Shown: positions 1-8,464 of the stretch, piece after piece
How positions within the stretch are numbered: position 1 is the stretch's first letter
Layout of the letters: each line of letters opens with the position of its first letter
From: Enterococcus sp. DIV2402
Lineage (GTDB): Bacteria > Bacillota > Bacilli > Lactobacillales > Enterococcaceae
Assembly: GCF_017426705.2 (NCBI RefSeq)
Contig: NZ_CP147251.1
Location: forward strand, 1,340,501 to 1,404,500
DNA: 64,000 nt
Direction of reading: 5' to 3'
Made by a program: the position numbers and the translations under genes
The notes under the pieces: generated by a model
Databases searched by the model: none
What the model saw: only the letters and a program-made list of their open reading frames with translations
Told to the model about the DNA's origin: nothing

Positions 1-154
1 TTCCTAGTTGTTTAATGCGACGGAGACGTTGGAATTCTTTCGCATTAATTAAATCCCAGATTACTTGATGTTGGACGTGGACATATTGGTGGACAGGATC
101 ACGAAATACTTTTTCTATAGGTAATTTTCGAAATTTATAGGGAATAGCCATCAT
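1..154 (-). CDS. HD-domain phosphohydrolase (YwfO-like), partial
   Basis: This is the N-terminal end of a protein that runs off the left edge of the window. The visible ~51 residues include a stretch reading VFRDPVHQYVHVQHQVIWDL followed by NAKEFQRLRRIKQLG. This is the typical start of the bacterial HD-superfamily dNTP triphosphohydrolase-like proteins (YwfO family). The catalytic HD motif itself lies outside the window. Two ATGs are adjacent, at 154 and 151. The sequence AGGAG lies 4 nt before the first and 7 nt before the second, so 151 is the better spaced start. The gene overlaps the end of the upstream lipL-like gene by about 20 bp, which suggests one transcript. The substrate cannot be told from this fragment. 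Confidence 0.75.
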   Translation of the reverse strand, partial: MMAIPYKFRKLPIEKVFRDPVHQYVHVQHQVIWDLINAKEFQRLRRIKQLG

Positions 155-950
155 GTAACTCCTTTATTTGTAAATTGCGTTGTTTCATACTAGCTAATTT
201 TTTTTCTAGTAATTCAGCATGCAACGCTTCTTTGACCCAATGCAGCGGATCAATAGCTGTAGGTTGAATATTTAGTGTTTGGATGAATCGTTCTTTTGTT
301 TGCTGAATCGACATTGGTTGTCCTAGTGCTGTTTCAATGGTTGTCATACAAGCGGGATCAACGGCCGGATAGCCATCTGTCCCAAATTTTTCTTTTAGGC
401 TTTGTTGATAGAAATTACGGACAACTTCGCCACGTTGATGTTGATTGCCATTAACACTGAGATACATCATAACTGCCACGCCATTTTTGACTCGTCGTTG
501 AGCAATGCCAGCAATTTTTTTTCCATCAATACTCAAGTCAAAGGTTCCTGGGCAATAAGAATTACTAATTTCATAAGCAGCTACCTTTAATTCGGGAAAT
601 GCTTGCTGCGTTAAGTCCATCATTTGTTCGTAGGCACTATCAGTCGTAGTATGTTCTTCTCTAGGAAAAATCAGTGAGACATTTAAGACACCTTTATCTG
701 CAATGACACCTAAGCCACCAGAATTTCTGACGACTGATTGATAATTATCTTGAAAAACCTGTGACAAACCTTGTTGTAGATGAGGAACACGCGTATCTTT
801 CATTCCTAAAATAAATGTTTGGTCACATTGCCAAAAATGAATCATTTCTTGTGAGGTTGCACTAGCATGTTCCGTAAAGACATCTGTTAAGGCAAAGGGA
901 AGATACGCATTGTTTTCCGTAAATATTGCTTGATCGAATAATTGCTTCAT
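135..950 (-). CDS. lipL: Octanoyl-[GcvH]:protein N-octanoyltransferase (LipL-like)
   Basis: The protein has 271 residues and belongs to the biotin/lipoate A/B ligase fold. A conserved RNSGG motif lies near residues 75-79. SYCPGTFDLSIDGKKIAGIA lies near residues 131-150, where Cys133 matches the catalytic cysteine of LipL/LipM-type amidotransferases and a nearby Lys is conserved. In LipL the enzyme moves octanoyl or lipoyl groups from GcvH to E2 subunits of dehydrogenases. The Cys and the length (LipL is about 280) favour LipL over ATP-dependent LplA. The start at 950 follows an AAGGGAAA-type site. The gene sits directly upstream of, and overlaps, the YwfO-like HD gene, and both are also close together in Bacillus. 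The exact family member (LipL versus lipoate ligase) is inferred. Confidence 0.75.
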   Translation of the reverse strand: MKQLFDQAIFTENNAYLPFALTDVFTEHASATSQEMIHFWQCDQTFILGMKDTRVPHLQQGLSQVFQDNYQSVVRNSGGLGVIADKGVLNVSLIFPREEHTTTDSAYEQMMDLTQQAFPELKVAAYEISNSYCPGTFDLSIDGKKIAGIAQRRVKNGVAVMMYLSVNGNQHQRGEVVRNFYQQSLKEKFGTDGYPAVDPACMTTIETALGQPMSIQQTKERFIQTLNIQPTAIDPLHWVKEALHAELLEKKLASMKQRNLQIKELHDGYSL

Positions 951-1098
951 GGATATTTCCCTTCTTTAATAAATTGTTTTCTTTTATTATATACGAAAAA
1001 ATTTTGAAAACACGTGAAAAACATCCAAACAGTTTGTTTTATTGACAAATATGCTGAAAATGTGAACAATATAAAAGAATAGTATAGGAGGGAAGAAT

Positions 1099-1533
1099 GT
1101 GGATTTAACTAAAGGAATACCTGTTGCCATTCGCTTGAAAACAGAAGTAACCCAAAACAATGAATTACAAGAATTTTTATTTGAACTATCTGGACAAGTT
1201 GTCAAGATGGGAGATACGCTTTATATCCGTTATAAAGAAGTTCAAGAAGATCAATCTGAAGTGCCTGTTACAATGAAGCTTTCACCTGATGGCACCATTC
1301 AATTGATTCGTTCTGGCGAAATGCGTCTGCGTTTAAAATTTGTTTATCGAGAAAAAGCAGATACGAGTTATCAAACTCCATATGGCGTGATGTTTTTCAG
1401 TACATACACCAATAATCTTCATTTTAGTTTAAAAGACCAACCGACTTCTGGGAAAGTGTCTATTGATTACGATTTATTTACAGCAGGCGATAAAATCGGT
1501 GAGTATAAACTCTCATTAGAATTTACTGCTTGA
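1099..1533 (+). CDS. DUF1934 (YwiB-like) protein
   Basis: This is a 144-residue cytosolic protein rich in alternating beta-strand patterns, consistent with the DUF1934/YwiB calycin-like beta-barrel family. It starts at GTG 1099. AGGAGG at 1086-1091 lies 7 nt upstream, and the ATG overlapping it at 1097 is out of frame and stops at once. There is no signal peptide and no catalytic motif. It lies just upstream of rpoE, and a DUF1934 gene is a frequent neighbour of rpoE in Firmicutes. The biochemical role is unknown. The family assignment rests on overall sequence character and position, and less on a single motif. Confidence 0.7.
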   Translation: MDLTKGIPVAIRLKTEVTQNNELQEFLFELSGQVVKMGDTLYIRYKEVQEDQSEVPVTMKLSPDGTIQLIRSGEMRLRLKFVYREKADTSYQTPYGVMFFSTYTNNLHFSLKDQPTSGKVSIDYDLFTAGDKIGEYKLSLEFTA

Positions 1534-1619
1534 TTTTTGATGTTTTTTATCAGAATAAATTGCTTTTTTGCAAACATTTTTGTATGATTAGACGTAGACT
1601 GTGAAAGGACGTGTCCCGA

Positions 1620-2222
1620 TTGGAAATTAATGTATTTGAAGGTGTAAATAGAAACGAATTATCCATGATTGAAGTTGCCTATGCAATTTTGTCTCAAAAA
1701 GGCGATGTAATGGATTTTTCAGATTTAGTAAATGAGATTCAAACCTATTTAGGGAAATCTGATAGCGATATTCGTGATTCATTGGCGCAGTTTTATACAG
1801 ACTTAAACATTGATGGTAGTTTCATTTCTTTAGGTGATAATCGTTGGGGCTTACGTTCATGGTATGCCATTGATTCGATTGACGAAGAAGTAAACCATGG
1901 AATTGACGAAGATGACGAAGATGCACCACGCCGTCGTAAACGTAAGAAAGTAAATGCCTTTATTAGTGATGATGAAGATGCTATTGACTACAACGATGAT
2001 GATCCAGAAGATACAGATCTAACTGATGAAGAAGATGATGATGATTTATTTGATGATGACGATGAAGATGAAGAAATCGCAGCATATAACTCTGATTTAC
2101 AAGAAATTGGCGCAACCAACGATGATGATGAAGAAGAACTTCCAGGAAGTATTGAAGAAGACTTAACAATCATTGACGATGATGACGACGATGAATTTGA
2201 TGACGAGGAAGAAGAATTATAA
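1620..2222 (+). CDS. rpoE: DNA-directed RNA polymerase delta subunit
   Basis: The protein has about 200 residues. An N-terminal HARE-HTH-like domain covers roughly residues 10-80 and contains [15 protein letters not shown] and [11 protein letters not shown] very acidic, low-complexity Asp/Glu tail of about 110 residues follows. This two-part design is diagnostic of the Gram-positive RNA polymerase delta subunit, which promotes RNA polymerase recycling and promoter selectivity. A GTG at 1611 is in frame but sits only about 1 nt after the AAAGGA site. The TTG at 1620 is spaced about 10 nt from it and is preferred, giving a product starting with MEINVFEG. A strong terminator follows the gene. 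Confidence 0.95.
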   Translation: MEINVFEGVNRNELSMIEVAYAILSQKGDVMDFSDLVNEIQTYLGKSDSDIRDSLAQFYTDLNIDGSFISLGDNRWGLRSWYAIDSIDEEVNHGIDEDDEDAPRRRKRKKVNAFISDDEDAIDYNDDDPEDTDLTDEEDDDDLFDDDDEDEEIAAYNSDLQEIGATNDDDEEELPGSIEEDLTIIDDDDDDEFDDEEEEL

Positions 2223-2230
2223 TCATTGCA

Positions 2231-2271
2231 AAACACCCAAAAGCTTATTAATAGCTTTTGGGTGTTTTTTG
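2231..2271 (+). terminator. Terminator after rpoE
   Basis: An inverted repeat ACACCCAAAAGCT / AGCTTTTGGGTGT with a 7-nt loop is followed directly by a run of six T. Confidence 0.93.
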
Positions 2272-2351
2272 TTTAATGATGTCGCTTTTGTTATTTACCA
2301 AAATTGTGTATGATAAGCAAAACAAAAGAGTTTAAAAAAGGTGGAATAAAC

Positions 2352-3536
2352 ATGAATAAAGTACGTTTTAATCTTCCAAAAGAAATAGTTGAAAAATCAA
2401 AATTAATCAAATGGTCAGAAGGAGAAGGGGAATTAGATGTAAATACAGGTGTTTTGACAATAAAAGAAAAAGAAACTACTATGAGTAGCCAAACTATTTC
2501 ATTACGTTTGTTTTTTGTTCCATCCTTTTTGTCTGCCTTCTTGTTTTTTCTTTATTATTATTTTACAAAACGAACCCAAATTGCTTTGTCAGGGTATGAC
2601 TCAATAGGTTTTATGTTGTCAATCTTAGGAACACTCACAGGTCTTTTGACATTGACACTTATTTTTACCAGTATAAAAAAAGGCAAGCGGTTTTCTCAAG
2701 CTAAAAATTTATATTGGCGTAATTTTCCAGCATTATTTATTTCATTAGGCATTATGTTATTCTTAGGAAGTCTTTTTCTCTTTCGAATCTTACGTTATAT
2801 GTTTCCTGGATTAGTTTTTGATTTATACACTGCTACAGGGCTTTATTTTGTCAGTATAGCAATTATTAATTACTTTATTATTTATATTGTAATGGAATTG
2901 ACCCCATTGTTATTAACTAATATTTTGACCTTTGTAATTATTGGTGGTGTCGTTGGTGCGATGGTAACTAATCGAGAAAATCAGTGGTGGCAACATAATT
3001 TTAGTTTTTTAGGTACCAGCGAAGCGACAAACCGTTGGCAATTCAATCTCACCTTAGTTTTATCGGCCATTTTGATGATTGCATTAATTGATTATATTTT
3101 TGTGAATTTGCAAGAACGATATCCAGGAATGAAACTTCAGATTTTACGCTGGCTATTAATTTTGATTGCTGTAAATTTAGGTGGTGTAGGGATGTTTCCA
3201 TATAAAGAAGGTTCTTTATCGGCTGTGATTCATAATCATGTTGCCGCAAACCTTGTTTATTTAGTTATTCTGTTAATTGTCACATTACCTTGGTTATTAC
3301 CTAGAATTACAAGAGAATTTAAAATCACTTCATTTATTGTGATGGGATTGCTTGTTTTATGCGTATTTTTGTTTATGGGTGTTCATTATCTATCATTAAC
3401 AGCTTTTGAGTTTCTAGCATTTTTAGTAGCTTTTGTTTGGCTATTGATGTTTTTCCAGTTTTTACAATTCTTGGTTCTTGAATCGCCAGAACATCGTTTG
3501 GTCATTGAAATTAAAGACTCTGAAAATGAACGATAG
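2352..3536 (+). CDS. Multi-pass membrane protein, DUF998-like
   Basis: The protein has about 394 residues. A soluble N-terminal segment of about 50 residues precedes roughly ten hydrophobic helices, and the C-terminal tail is short and charged. The stretch QWWQHNFSFLGT resembles the signature around the conserved W/F-S-x-L-G region of DUF998 membrane proteins. No transporter or enzyme motif is visible. The start at ATG 2352 is chosen because AAAGGTGG lies 8 nt upstream. An earlier in-frame ATG at 2304 has no such site. The gene stands alone between the rpoE terminator and a gene-poor region. The function is unknown, and the DUF998 link is tentative. Confidence 0.65.
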   Translation: MNKVRFNLPKEIVEKSKLIKWSEGEGELDVNTGVLTIKEKETTMSSQTISLRLFFVPSFLSAFLFFLYYYFTKRTQIALSGYDSIGFMLSILGTLTGLLTLTLIFTSIKKGKRFSQAKNLYWRNFPALFISLGIMLFLGSLFLFRILRYMFPGLVFDLYTATGLYFVSIAIINYFIIYIVMELTPLLLTNILTFVIIGGVVGAMVTNRENQWWQHNFSFLGTSEATNRWQFNLTLVLSAILMIALIDYIFVNLQERYPGMKLQILRWLLILIAVNLGGVGMFPYKEGSLSAVIHNHVAANLVYLVILLIVTLPWLLPRITREFKITSFIVMGLLVLCVFLFMGVHYLSLTAFEFLAFLVAFVWLLMFFQFLQFLVLESPEHRLVIEIKDSENER

Positions 3537-3562
3537 CCCTCTCTAAAAAAGAGAAGGCTATC
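3532..3562 (+). other. Inverted repeat at the 3' end of the membrane protein gene
   Basis: GATAGCC and GGCTATC arms plus an inner TCTC/GAGA pair form a stable hairpin that overlaps the stop codon. No T-run follows. It may be a weak or factor-assisted terminator or an mRNA 3' end stabiliser. Confidence 0.5.
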
Positions 3563-3936
3563 TGACGAATCAATATATTTATTTTAAAGTTGATACTAAT
3601 TATAACTATTACTAAAAATTAACTATTTCTCATTTAAACGATATATTCCCTAACCTCTAATACATCCTTGTAACCCTGTAGTTACGCCAGTGTGAATAAA
3701 TTTCCTAAAAACAAATTAAAGTGTCGCATAAAAATATCTTTCGCGTTACTTAAGTATAACATATTTCTTCTTGAAAAGAAAATTTATAGGAAAATTTCAA
3801 GAAAATTACTAAAAACTGCATAGGTAATTTTGTATGTACTTTTTTATAACCACACAAGTTTTTTTCAATCTAAATCTAAATGAGGATTAAGCTCCATGTA
3901 AGTTGACTATCAGATTCAAGCTTATTAATTATCTTT
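3563..3936. other. Gene-free AT-rich stretch
   Basis: No reading frame with a ribosome binding site was found on either strand. A TTATACT-like -10 hexamer occurs on the minus strand near 3760, but no gene downstream of it could be identified. Confidence 0.5.
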
Positions 3937-4104
3937 TTATTTTTTTAATGCAAACCAATAAGAAGTTAGACCTAATGCTAAAAAGATTAATGCACATAGT
4001 AACAGTGGAAAGTAAAAAGAATACATAAAAAATTTCCAGATGAAAAAGGATAGAAATAATAGTATAGATAATGATACATATATAGTAGCCGAAACTACCC
4101 ACAT
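3937..4104 (-). CDS. Small two-helix membrane protein (55 aa)
   Basis: This ORF of 55 codons starts at ATG 4104 with a perfect AGGAGG (minus strand, 4118-4113) 8 nt upstream. The product starts MWVVSATIYVSL and is almost wholly hydrophobic, with two predicted membrane segments (about residues 3-22 and 30-52). They are separated by a short WKFF turn, and the protein ends ALKK. The stop codon of a decayed peptide gene upstream (4117-4119) overlaps this ribosome binding site, which suggests former translational coupling. Size and layout recall small immunity or accessory proteins next to peptide genes, but no family is recognised and no function is assigned. Confidence 0.6.
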   Translation of the reverse strand: MWVVSATIYVSLSILLFLSFFIWKFFMYSFYFPLLLCALIFLALGLTSYWFALKK

Positions 4105-4116
4105 AAAAATCGCCTC

Positions 4117-4350
4117 CTATTCAAAGTAATAAACTAAGTTTTTTATATAAGCTGTCGAATTGTAAGTTAAAATTGCCACGCTTCCAACTGATTGTTTGGA
4201 GTTGTTTTCTTCTGTAAAGATTCCATCAGATGATGTGTACTCTTAGATTAACTGTTAGCTATTATTTTCAGTATCTACCATACACATCAATACTTTCAAT
4301 AGTATAGTTAGTATTATACTATTGAACCAGCATTTATTTTTATCTTGAAC
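4117..4350 (-). pseudogene. Decayed small secreted-peptide-like gene
   Basis: Read on the minus strand, one frame gives a hydrophobic signal-like segment (FNSIILTILLKVLM), then DTENNS. Two in-frame stops follow (4255-4257 and 4243-4245), then a further 41 codons rich in Ser, Asn, Thr and Tyr, ending at a stop that overlaps the ribosome binding site of the next gene. The continuity of codons across the stops and the tight junction suggest a broken gene for a small exported peptide. No start codon with a good binding site could be fixed. This is an inference from pattern, not a family match. Confidence 0.3.
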
Positions 4351-4400
4351 GTCGCAAATTCATGCCTAAACGTCATATTGTAAATCCACCAGTTTCATAC

Positions 4401-4431
4401 AAAAAAGCTAGATTCCGAATTGGAACCTAGC
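4401..4431 (-). terminator. Minus-strand terminator
   Basis: On the minus strand, arms GCTAGGTTCC and GGAATCTAGC (one mismatch) are followed by six T. It lies about 180 bp downstream of the tRNA-Arg gene on the same strand and may end its transcript. Confidence 0.75.
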
Positions 4432-4609
4432 CTAACACTCGCCATCACGCTATTTTTTGATAATGAGCTCCCCACGAAATATCCACAAAGGAAGAAAGAA
4501 AATCCATACCCACGAACTTTTTGAATATTGTTATTTTTCGTAATCCGTTGTTACAAGAGGGTTTTGCCATTTAACGTAGCATCAAGTATAATGTAATCAG
4601 TTACACAAA
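4432..4609. other. tRNA-Arg 3' flank without a recognisable gene
   Basis: On the minus strand there are short open stretches, including a 20-codon ATG frame with no convincing ribosome binding site. Nothing is supported as a gene. Confidence 0.5.
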
Positions 4610-4681
4610 CGCACCTTAAGGGAATCGAACCCCTGTCTCAAGAACCGGAATCTTGCGTGATATCCACTACACTAAAGGTGC
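4610..4681 (-). tRNA. tRNA-Arg (anticodon CCG)
   Basis: A cloverleaf can be drawn on the minus strand. The acceptor GCACCTT pairs with AAGGTGC. The anticodon stem CAAGA/TCTTG encloses the loop TTCCGGT, so the anticodon is CCG. The T arm contains TTCGATT. The discriminator is G, and CCA is not encoded. It decodes CGG. Confidence 0.93.
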
Positions 4682-4695
4682 TGAACACTTTACAT

Positions 4696-4724
4696 AGTTT
4701 AGCGAACTTTAAGAAAAAAAACAA
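4696..4724 (-). promoter_or_regulatory. Promoter of tRNA-Arg
   Basis: On the minus strand, a -35 TTGTTT (4724-4719) and a -10 TAAACT (4701-4696) are separated by exactly 17 nt. The -35 abuts the ribosome binding site of rpoN on the other strand. Confidence 0.65.
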
Positions 4725-4737
4725 GGGGAAATCCAAA

Positions 4738-6054
4738 ATGAAATTTGAACAGCAGTTTTCGCAGCAACAAAAGCAAACACAGAAACTAGCGATGACACAA
4801 AAATTACAGCAATCGATTCAAGTTTTGCAGTTTTCTACAGAGGAATTAACACAATTTATTGAGAATCAAGCCTTAGAAAATCCACTACTTGATGTCATTC
4901 AACCTAATTATACTTCAAACTACTCAAAACCACGTACATCAACAGGCACAGAAATGACACGTTTAAACCAAATCCCTGATACGACAATTTCATTATTCGA
5001 GCACTTAATTGATCAAATTCATTTGAACTATCGTGATACTTATTTAAGGACACTGGTTCTGTATTTGGTAGAATATATTGACTTGAATGGTTATTTAACA
5101 ATTTCGCTGGACGAAGCAGTTGAACAGACAGGTGGGACGCCGATTCAACTATTGGATGCTTTGACCTTAATTCAGCAATTAGAACCAGCGGGTGTAGGTG
5201 CTAGAAATCTGCAAGAATGTTTGATGTTACAAACCGAACGAGATAACTATGCACCAGAAATTGCGTATTTAATATTAGAAGAATATTTTACAGAATTAGT
5301 TGAAAGAAAATGGGAAAGTATCGCTAAAAAGTTAGTCATCTCTTTGACAGATATTCAAAAAGTATTTGATTATATTCAAACATTAACGCCAACACCAGGG
5401 GCAGTCTTTGGTTCGACAGAAGGCTTGTACATCATCCCTGACTTAACGGTTAAAGTTGACGGACAACAAGTGACGGTAGTCTCAAATCGTAGTGGAATGC
5501 CAGAAATCAAATTTCAGCAAAATTATTTTGAACAAATGACTCAAAGTGGAGATTCAGAAGTGTTAAACTATCTGAAAGAAAAACAACAAGCGTTTGAGTG
5601 GCTGAAAAAAACCGTGGAACAACGTGGAGACACTATTTACAATGTGGGGAAAGCAATCGTTGAAAGACAACAAGAATTCTTTTTCAATAAAGAGCATCCT
5701 ATCAAGCCATTAATTTTAAAAGATATTTCAGAAGAATTGGCTATTCACGAATCCACAGTCAGTCGTGCTGTGAATGGCAAATATTTAGAAACGGATTTTG
5801 GCGTTTTTGAATTAAAACATTTCTTTAGTCAAAAACTCGCCTCTGATGAAGGAGAACGCTCGACAAATGATGTGAAACATCGCTTGCAAACGTTAATCGA
5901 TTCAGAAGATAAAGCTAAACCCTTATCCGATCAAAAATTAGTGGAACTTTTGAACGATGAAGGCATAGATATTTCACGAAGAACAATCGCTAAATATCGC
6001 GATTTATTAAAAATTCCATCGTCAACCAAACGTAAGCGATACGATGAAACATAA
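4738..6054 (+). CDS. rpoN: RNA polymerase sigma-54 factor
   Basis: The protein has 438 residues. The glutamine-rich N-terminal activator-interaction region (QQFSQQQKQTQKLAMTQKL) is followed by a core-binding region. Near residue 350 is a helix-turn-helix (HESTVSRAVNGKYLET). The C-terminal RpoN box reads SRRTIAKYR. Sigma-54 in enterococci drives PTS operons through LevR/ManR-type activators, none of which are in this window. The start at ATG 4738 follows AAGGGGAAA. Earlier in-frame codons lie inside the opposing tRNA gene and are rejected. The 5' leader overlaps the divergent tRNA-Arg promoter. A terminator follows. Confidence 0.96.
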   Translation: MKFEQQFSQQQKQTQKLAMTQKLQQSIQVLQFSTEELTQFIENQALENPLLDVIQPNYTSNYSKPRTSTGTEMTRLNQIPDTTISLFEHLIDQIHLNYRDTYLRTLVLYLVEYIDLNGYLTISLDEAVEQTGGTPIQLLDALTLIQQLEPAGVGARNLQECLMLQTERDNYAPEIAYLILEEYFTELVERKWESIAKKLVISLTDIQKVFDYIQTLTPTPGAVFGSTEGLYIIPDLTVKVDGQQVTVVSNRSGMPEIKFQQNYFEQMTQSGDSEVLNYLKEKQQAFEWLKKTVEQRGDTIYNVGKAIVERQQEFFFNKEHPIKPLILKDISEELAIHESTVSRAVNGKYLETDFGVFELKHFFSQKLASDEGERSTNDVKHRLQTLIDSEDKAKPLSDQKLVELLNDEGIDISRRTIAKYRDLLKIPSSTKRKRYDET

Positions 6055-6061
6055 GCATTGA

Positions 6062-6102
6062 GAGGGGTTTCATGAATTTTTAGTGAAATTCCTCTGTTTT
6101 TT
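6062..6102 (+). terminator. Terminator after rpoN
   Basis: GAGGGGTTTCA and TGAAATTCCTC arms form an 11-bp stem (one G-T pair), followed by TGTTTTTT. Confidence 0.88.
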
Positions 6103-6154
6103 GTGATTTTTTAAAGAAAAACAAGGATTTTTGATTTTTTTCTTTGAGTATTAG

Positions 6155-6183
6155 TTGATAAATAAAAAAGAACATGCTAGAAT
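6155..6183 (+). promoter_or_regulatory. Promoter of cggR-gap
   Basis: TTGATA (6155-6160) and TAGAAT (6178-6183) have a 17-nt spacer. They lie about 105 bp upstream of cggR. Confidence 0.75.
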
Positions 6184-6259
6184 TATTTGTGTAAGGAATT
6201 GGTACTGAAAAGTAAATTCGCTTTTTTTTACAACACATGGGTCATATTAAGTCTATCTA

Positions 6260-6274
6260 GGACAAAAAAAGTCC
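6260..6274 (+). promoter_or_regulatory. Candidate CggR operator
   Basis: The inverted repeat GGAC-N7-GTCC lies between the cggR promoter and the cggR start. GGAC/GTCC half-sites recall the Bacillus CggR operator, which places GGGAC and TGTC half-sites downstream of the promoter. The assignment is by position and similarity only. Confidence 0.45.
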
Positions 6275-6288
6275 AACGGAGGTTGCAT

Positions 6289-7326
6289 ATGCTTGATGAA
6301 ATAAAATTGATTGAAGCTATTGCTCCAGATATTTTGACGGTTCTCCAAGAAAGATACCGAATATTACAAAATATTTACTGGATGCAGCCGATTGGTCGAC
6401 GTACGTTGGCTGAGAGTTTAGATTTAACAGAACGTGTGTTGCGAACAGAAACGGATGTATTAAAACGACTGAAATTGATTGAATCTTCAAAAAGCGGCAT
6501 GATGTTAACAGCTAAAGGTGAAGATGTTTACAATCAACTAGGAAGTATGATGGACCAATTATTTGAAATGCACCAGATTGAAAAGCGGTTGGCTAGTTAT
6601 TTTGGGATTTCTCGTTGCTTCATTACAGGTGGCGATAGCGATCAACAAGTAAAAGTAATTAGCGAATTTGGACATCTTCTTTATGAAGCACTGGACGAAA
6701 ATTTGCCAAATGGGAAAAACATTATTGCGGTAATGGGTGGGACCACCATGGCACAAGTTGCAAGCGAGCTCTCTGATTTAGAAACAGAGCAACGTGAAAA
6801 CTTATTCGTACCTGCTAGAGGAGGAATTGGAGAAGCTGTAAGTGTACAAGCAAATTCTGTAAGTGCTGAAATGGCGATCCAAACCAATGGCAAATATCGC
6901 GCATTATATGTTCCTGAACAATTAAGTACAGCCACATATAATTCACTGATGCAAGAACCTTCTATTTTAGAAGTTCTAAACTTAATAAGCGAAGCAAACT
7001 GTGTCATTCACAGTATCGGAAAGGCCTTGCACATGGCTGCTCGACGAAAGATGACTGAAGAAGAGATTCTGATGCTAAAACGCAAAAATGCTGTAGCAGA
7101 ATCATTTGGTTATTTTTTTGATGAAGAAGGGCAAGTCGTTTACAAAATCCCTCGTATAGGTTTACAATTAAAAGACATACAGAATATCCCTTACGTATTC
7201 GCCATAGCTGGTGGGAGAAGTAAAGCAAAAGCCATTCGCGCTTATATGAAAAACGCACCAAAACAAACGTGGCTCATCACAGATGAAGCCGCAGCAAATG
7301 AGATTTTAAGAGGGGCGACCCTTTAA
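6289..7326 (+). CDS. cggR: Central glycolytic genes regulator CggR
   Basis: The protein has 345 residues. An N-terminal winged-helix DNA-binding region (QPIGRRTLAESLDLTERVLRTETD region, about residues 35-65) is joined to a SorC-family sugar-phosphate-binding domain with the MGGTTMAQVA motif. In Bacillus, CggR represses the gapA operon and is released by fructose-1,6-bisphosphate. Its position 39 bp upstream of gap supports this. The ATG at 6289 is chosen because CGGAGG lies 7 nt upstream, while the earlier in-frame start at 6187 has no site and would put the promoter's operator inside the coding region. Confidence 0.94.
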   Translation: MLDEIKLIEAIAPDILTVLQERYRILQNIYWMQPIGRRTLAESLDLTERVLRTETDVLKRLKLIESSKSGMMLTAKGEDVYNQLGSMMDQLFEMHQIEKRLASYFGISRCFITGGDSDQQVKVISEFGHLLYEALDENLPNGKNIIAVMGGTTMAQVASELSDLETEQRENLFVPARGGIGEAVSVQANSVSAEMAIQTNGKYRALYVPEQLSTATYNSLMQEPSILEVLNLISEANCVIHSIGKALHMAARRKMTEEEILMLKRKNAVAESFGYFFDEEGQVVYKIPRIGLQLKDIQNIPYVFAIAGGRSKAKAIRAYMKNAPKQTWLITDEAAANEILRGATL

Positions 7327-7365
7327 AATAAAATTTTTTTGATTTTCATAAGGAGGAAATCTTAA

Positions 7366-8367
7366 ATGACAGTTAAAGTAGGTATTAATGGATTTGGACG
7401 TATCGGACGCTTAGCTTTCCGTCGTATCCAAGATGTAGAAGGAATCGAAGTGGTTGCAATCAACGACTTAACAGATGCTAAAATGTTAGCACACTTGTTA
7501 AAATATGATACAACTCAAGGACGTTTCAACGGTACTGTTGAAGTTCACGAAGGTTCTTTCAATGTAAATGGTAAAGAAGTGAAAGTTTTAGCTAACCGCA
7601 ACCCTGAAGAATTACCATGGGGCGATCTAGGCGTAGATATCGTTCTAGAATGTACTGGTTTCTTTACATCAAAAGCTGCTGCTGAAAAACACTTGACTGC
7701 AGGCGCTAAACGTGTTGTTATCTCAGCTCCTGGTGGAGACGATGTACCAACAATCGTTTACAACACAAACCATGAAATCTTAACAGGCGAAGAAACAGTT
7801 ATCTCTGGTGCTTCATGTACTACAAACTGCTTGGCTCCTATGGCTAAAGCATTAAACGATAACTTCGGCGTTATTGAAGGTTTAATGACAACTATCCACG
7901 CTTACACTGGTGACCAAATGACTCTTGATGGACCACACCCTAAAGGTGACTTCCGTCGTGCTCGTGCGGCTGCTGCAAACATCGTTCCTAACTCAACTGG
8001 TGCTGCTAAAGCTATCGGCTTAGTAATTCCAGAATTGAACGGTAAATTAGATGGAGCTGCTCAACGTGTTCCTGTTGCTACTGGTTCATTAACTGAATTA
8101 GTGACTGTTTTAGACAAACAAGTTACTGCTGATGAAATCAATGAAGTGATGGCTAAAGCTGCTAACGAATCTTACGGTTATACTGAAGACGAAATCGTTT
8201 CTTCTGATATCGTAGGTATGACTTTCGGTTCATTATTCGATGCTACTCAAACTCGTGTAATGACAGTTGGCGACAAACAATTAGTTAAAACTGTTTCATG
8301 GTATGACAATGAAATGTCATACACTGCACAATTAGTTCGTACTTTAGAATACTTCGCTAATTTATAA
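7366..8367 (+). CDS. gap: Glyceraldehyde-3-phosphate dehydrogenase
   Basis: The protein has 333 residues. It starts with the NAD-binding [10 protein letters not shown] motif and carries the active-site SCTTNC (catalytic Cys near residue 151), HAYTGDQ and the C-terminal [10 protein letters not shown]. It oxidises glyceraldehyde-3-phosphate to 1,3-bisphosphoglycerate with NAD. The start follows AAGGAGGAAAT. It sits directly behind its regulator cggR and ahead of pgk, but a strong terminator separates it from pgk, so gap is probably made in excess of the rest. Codon use (CGT, GGT, AAC) is typical of a highly expressed gene. Confidence 0.98.
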   Translation: MTVKVGINGFGRIGRLAFRRIQDVEGIEVVAINDLTDAKMLAHLLKYDTTQGRFNGTVEVHEGSFNVNGKEVKVLANRNPEELPWGDLGVDIVLECTGFFTSKAAAEKHLTAGAKRVVISAPGGDDVPTIVYNTNHEILTGEETVISGASCTTNCLAPMAKALNDNFGVIEGLMTTIHAYTGDQMTLDGPHPKGDFRRARAAAANIVPNSTGAAKAIGLVIPELNGKLDGAAQRVPVATGSLTELVTVLDKQVTADEINEVMAKAANESYGYTEDEIVSSDIVGMTFGSLFDATQTRVMTVGDKQLVKTVSWYDNEMSYTAQLVRTLEYFANL

Positions 8368-8397
8368 GATAATCTAATTATCTGAATTGGCAGTATC

Positions 8398-8432
8398 AAA
8401 GCGGGGAAGCGACGCGCTTCTCCGCTTTTTTT
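8398..8432 (+). terminator. Terminator between gap and pgk
   Basis: AAAGCGGGGAAGCG and CGCTTCTCCGCTTT arms with a 3-nt loop, plus a T-run, form a strong hairpin. It probably acts as a partial terminator within the glycolytic operon. Confidence 0.9.
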
Positions 8433-8464
8433 AAAGAGAAAGACCGATATTAGGAGGCAATTTC

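Noticed and set aside
1988..2236. Minus-strand Ser-rich frame opposite rpoE
   Set aside because: It is the complement of the Asp/Glu-coding tail of rpoE and has no ribosome binding site.
4432..4609. 20-codon minus-strand frame (MDFLSSFVDI...)
   Set aside because: No convincing ribosome binding site, and overlapping open frames give equal support.
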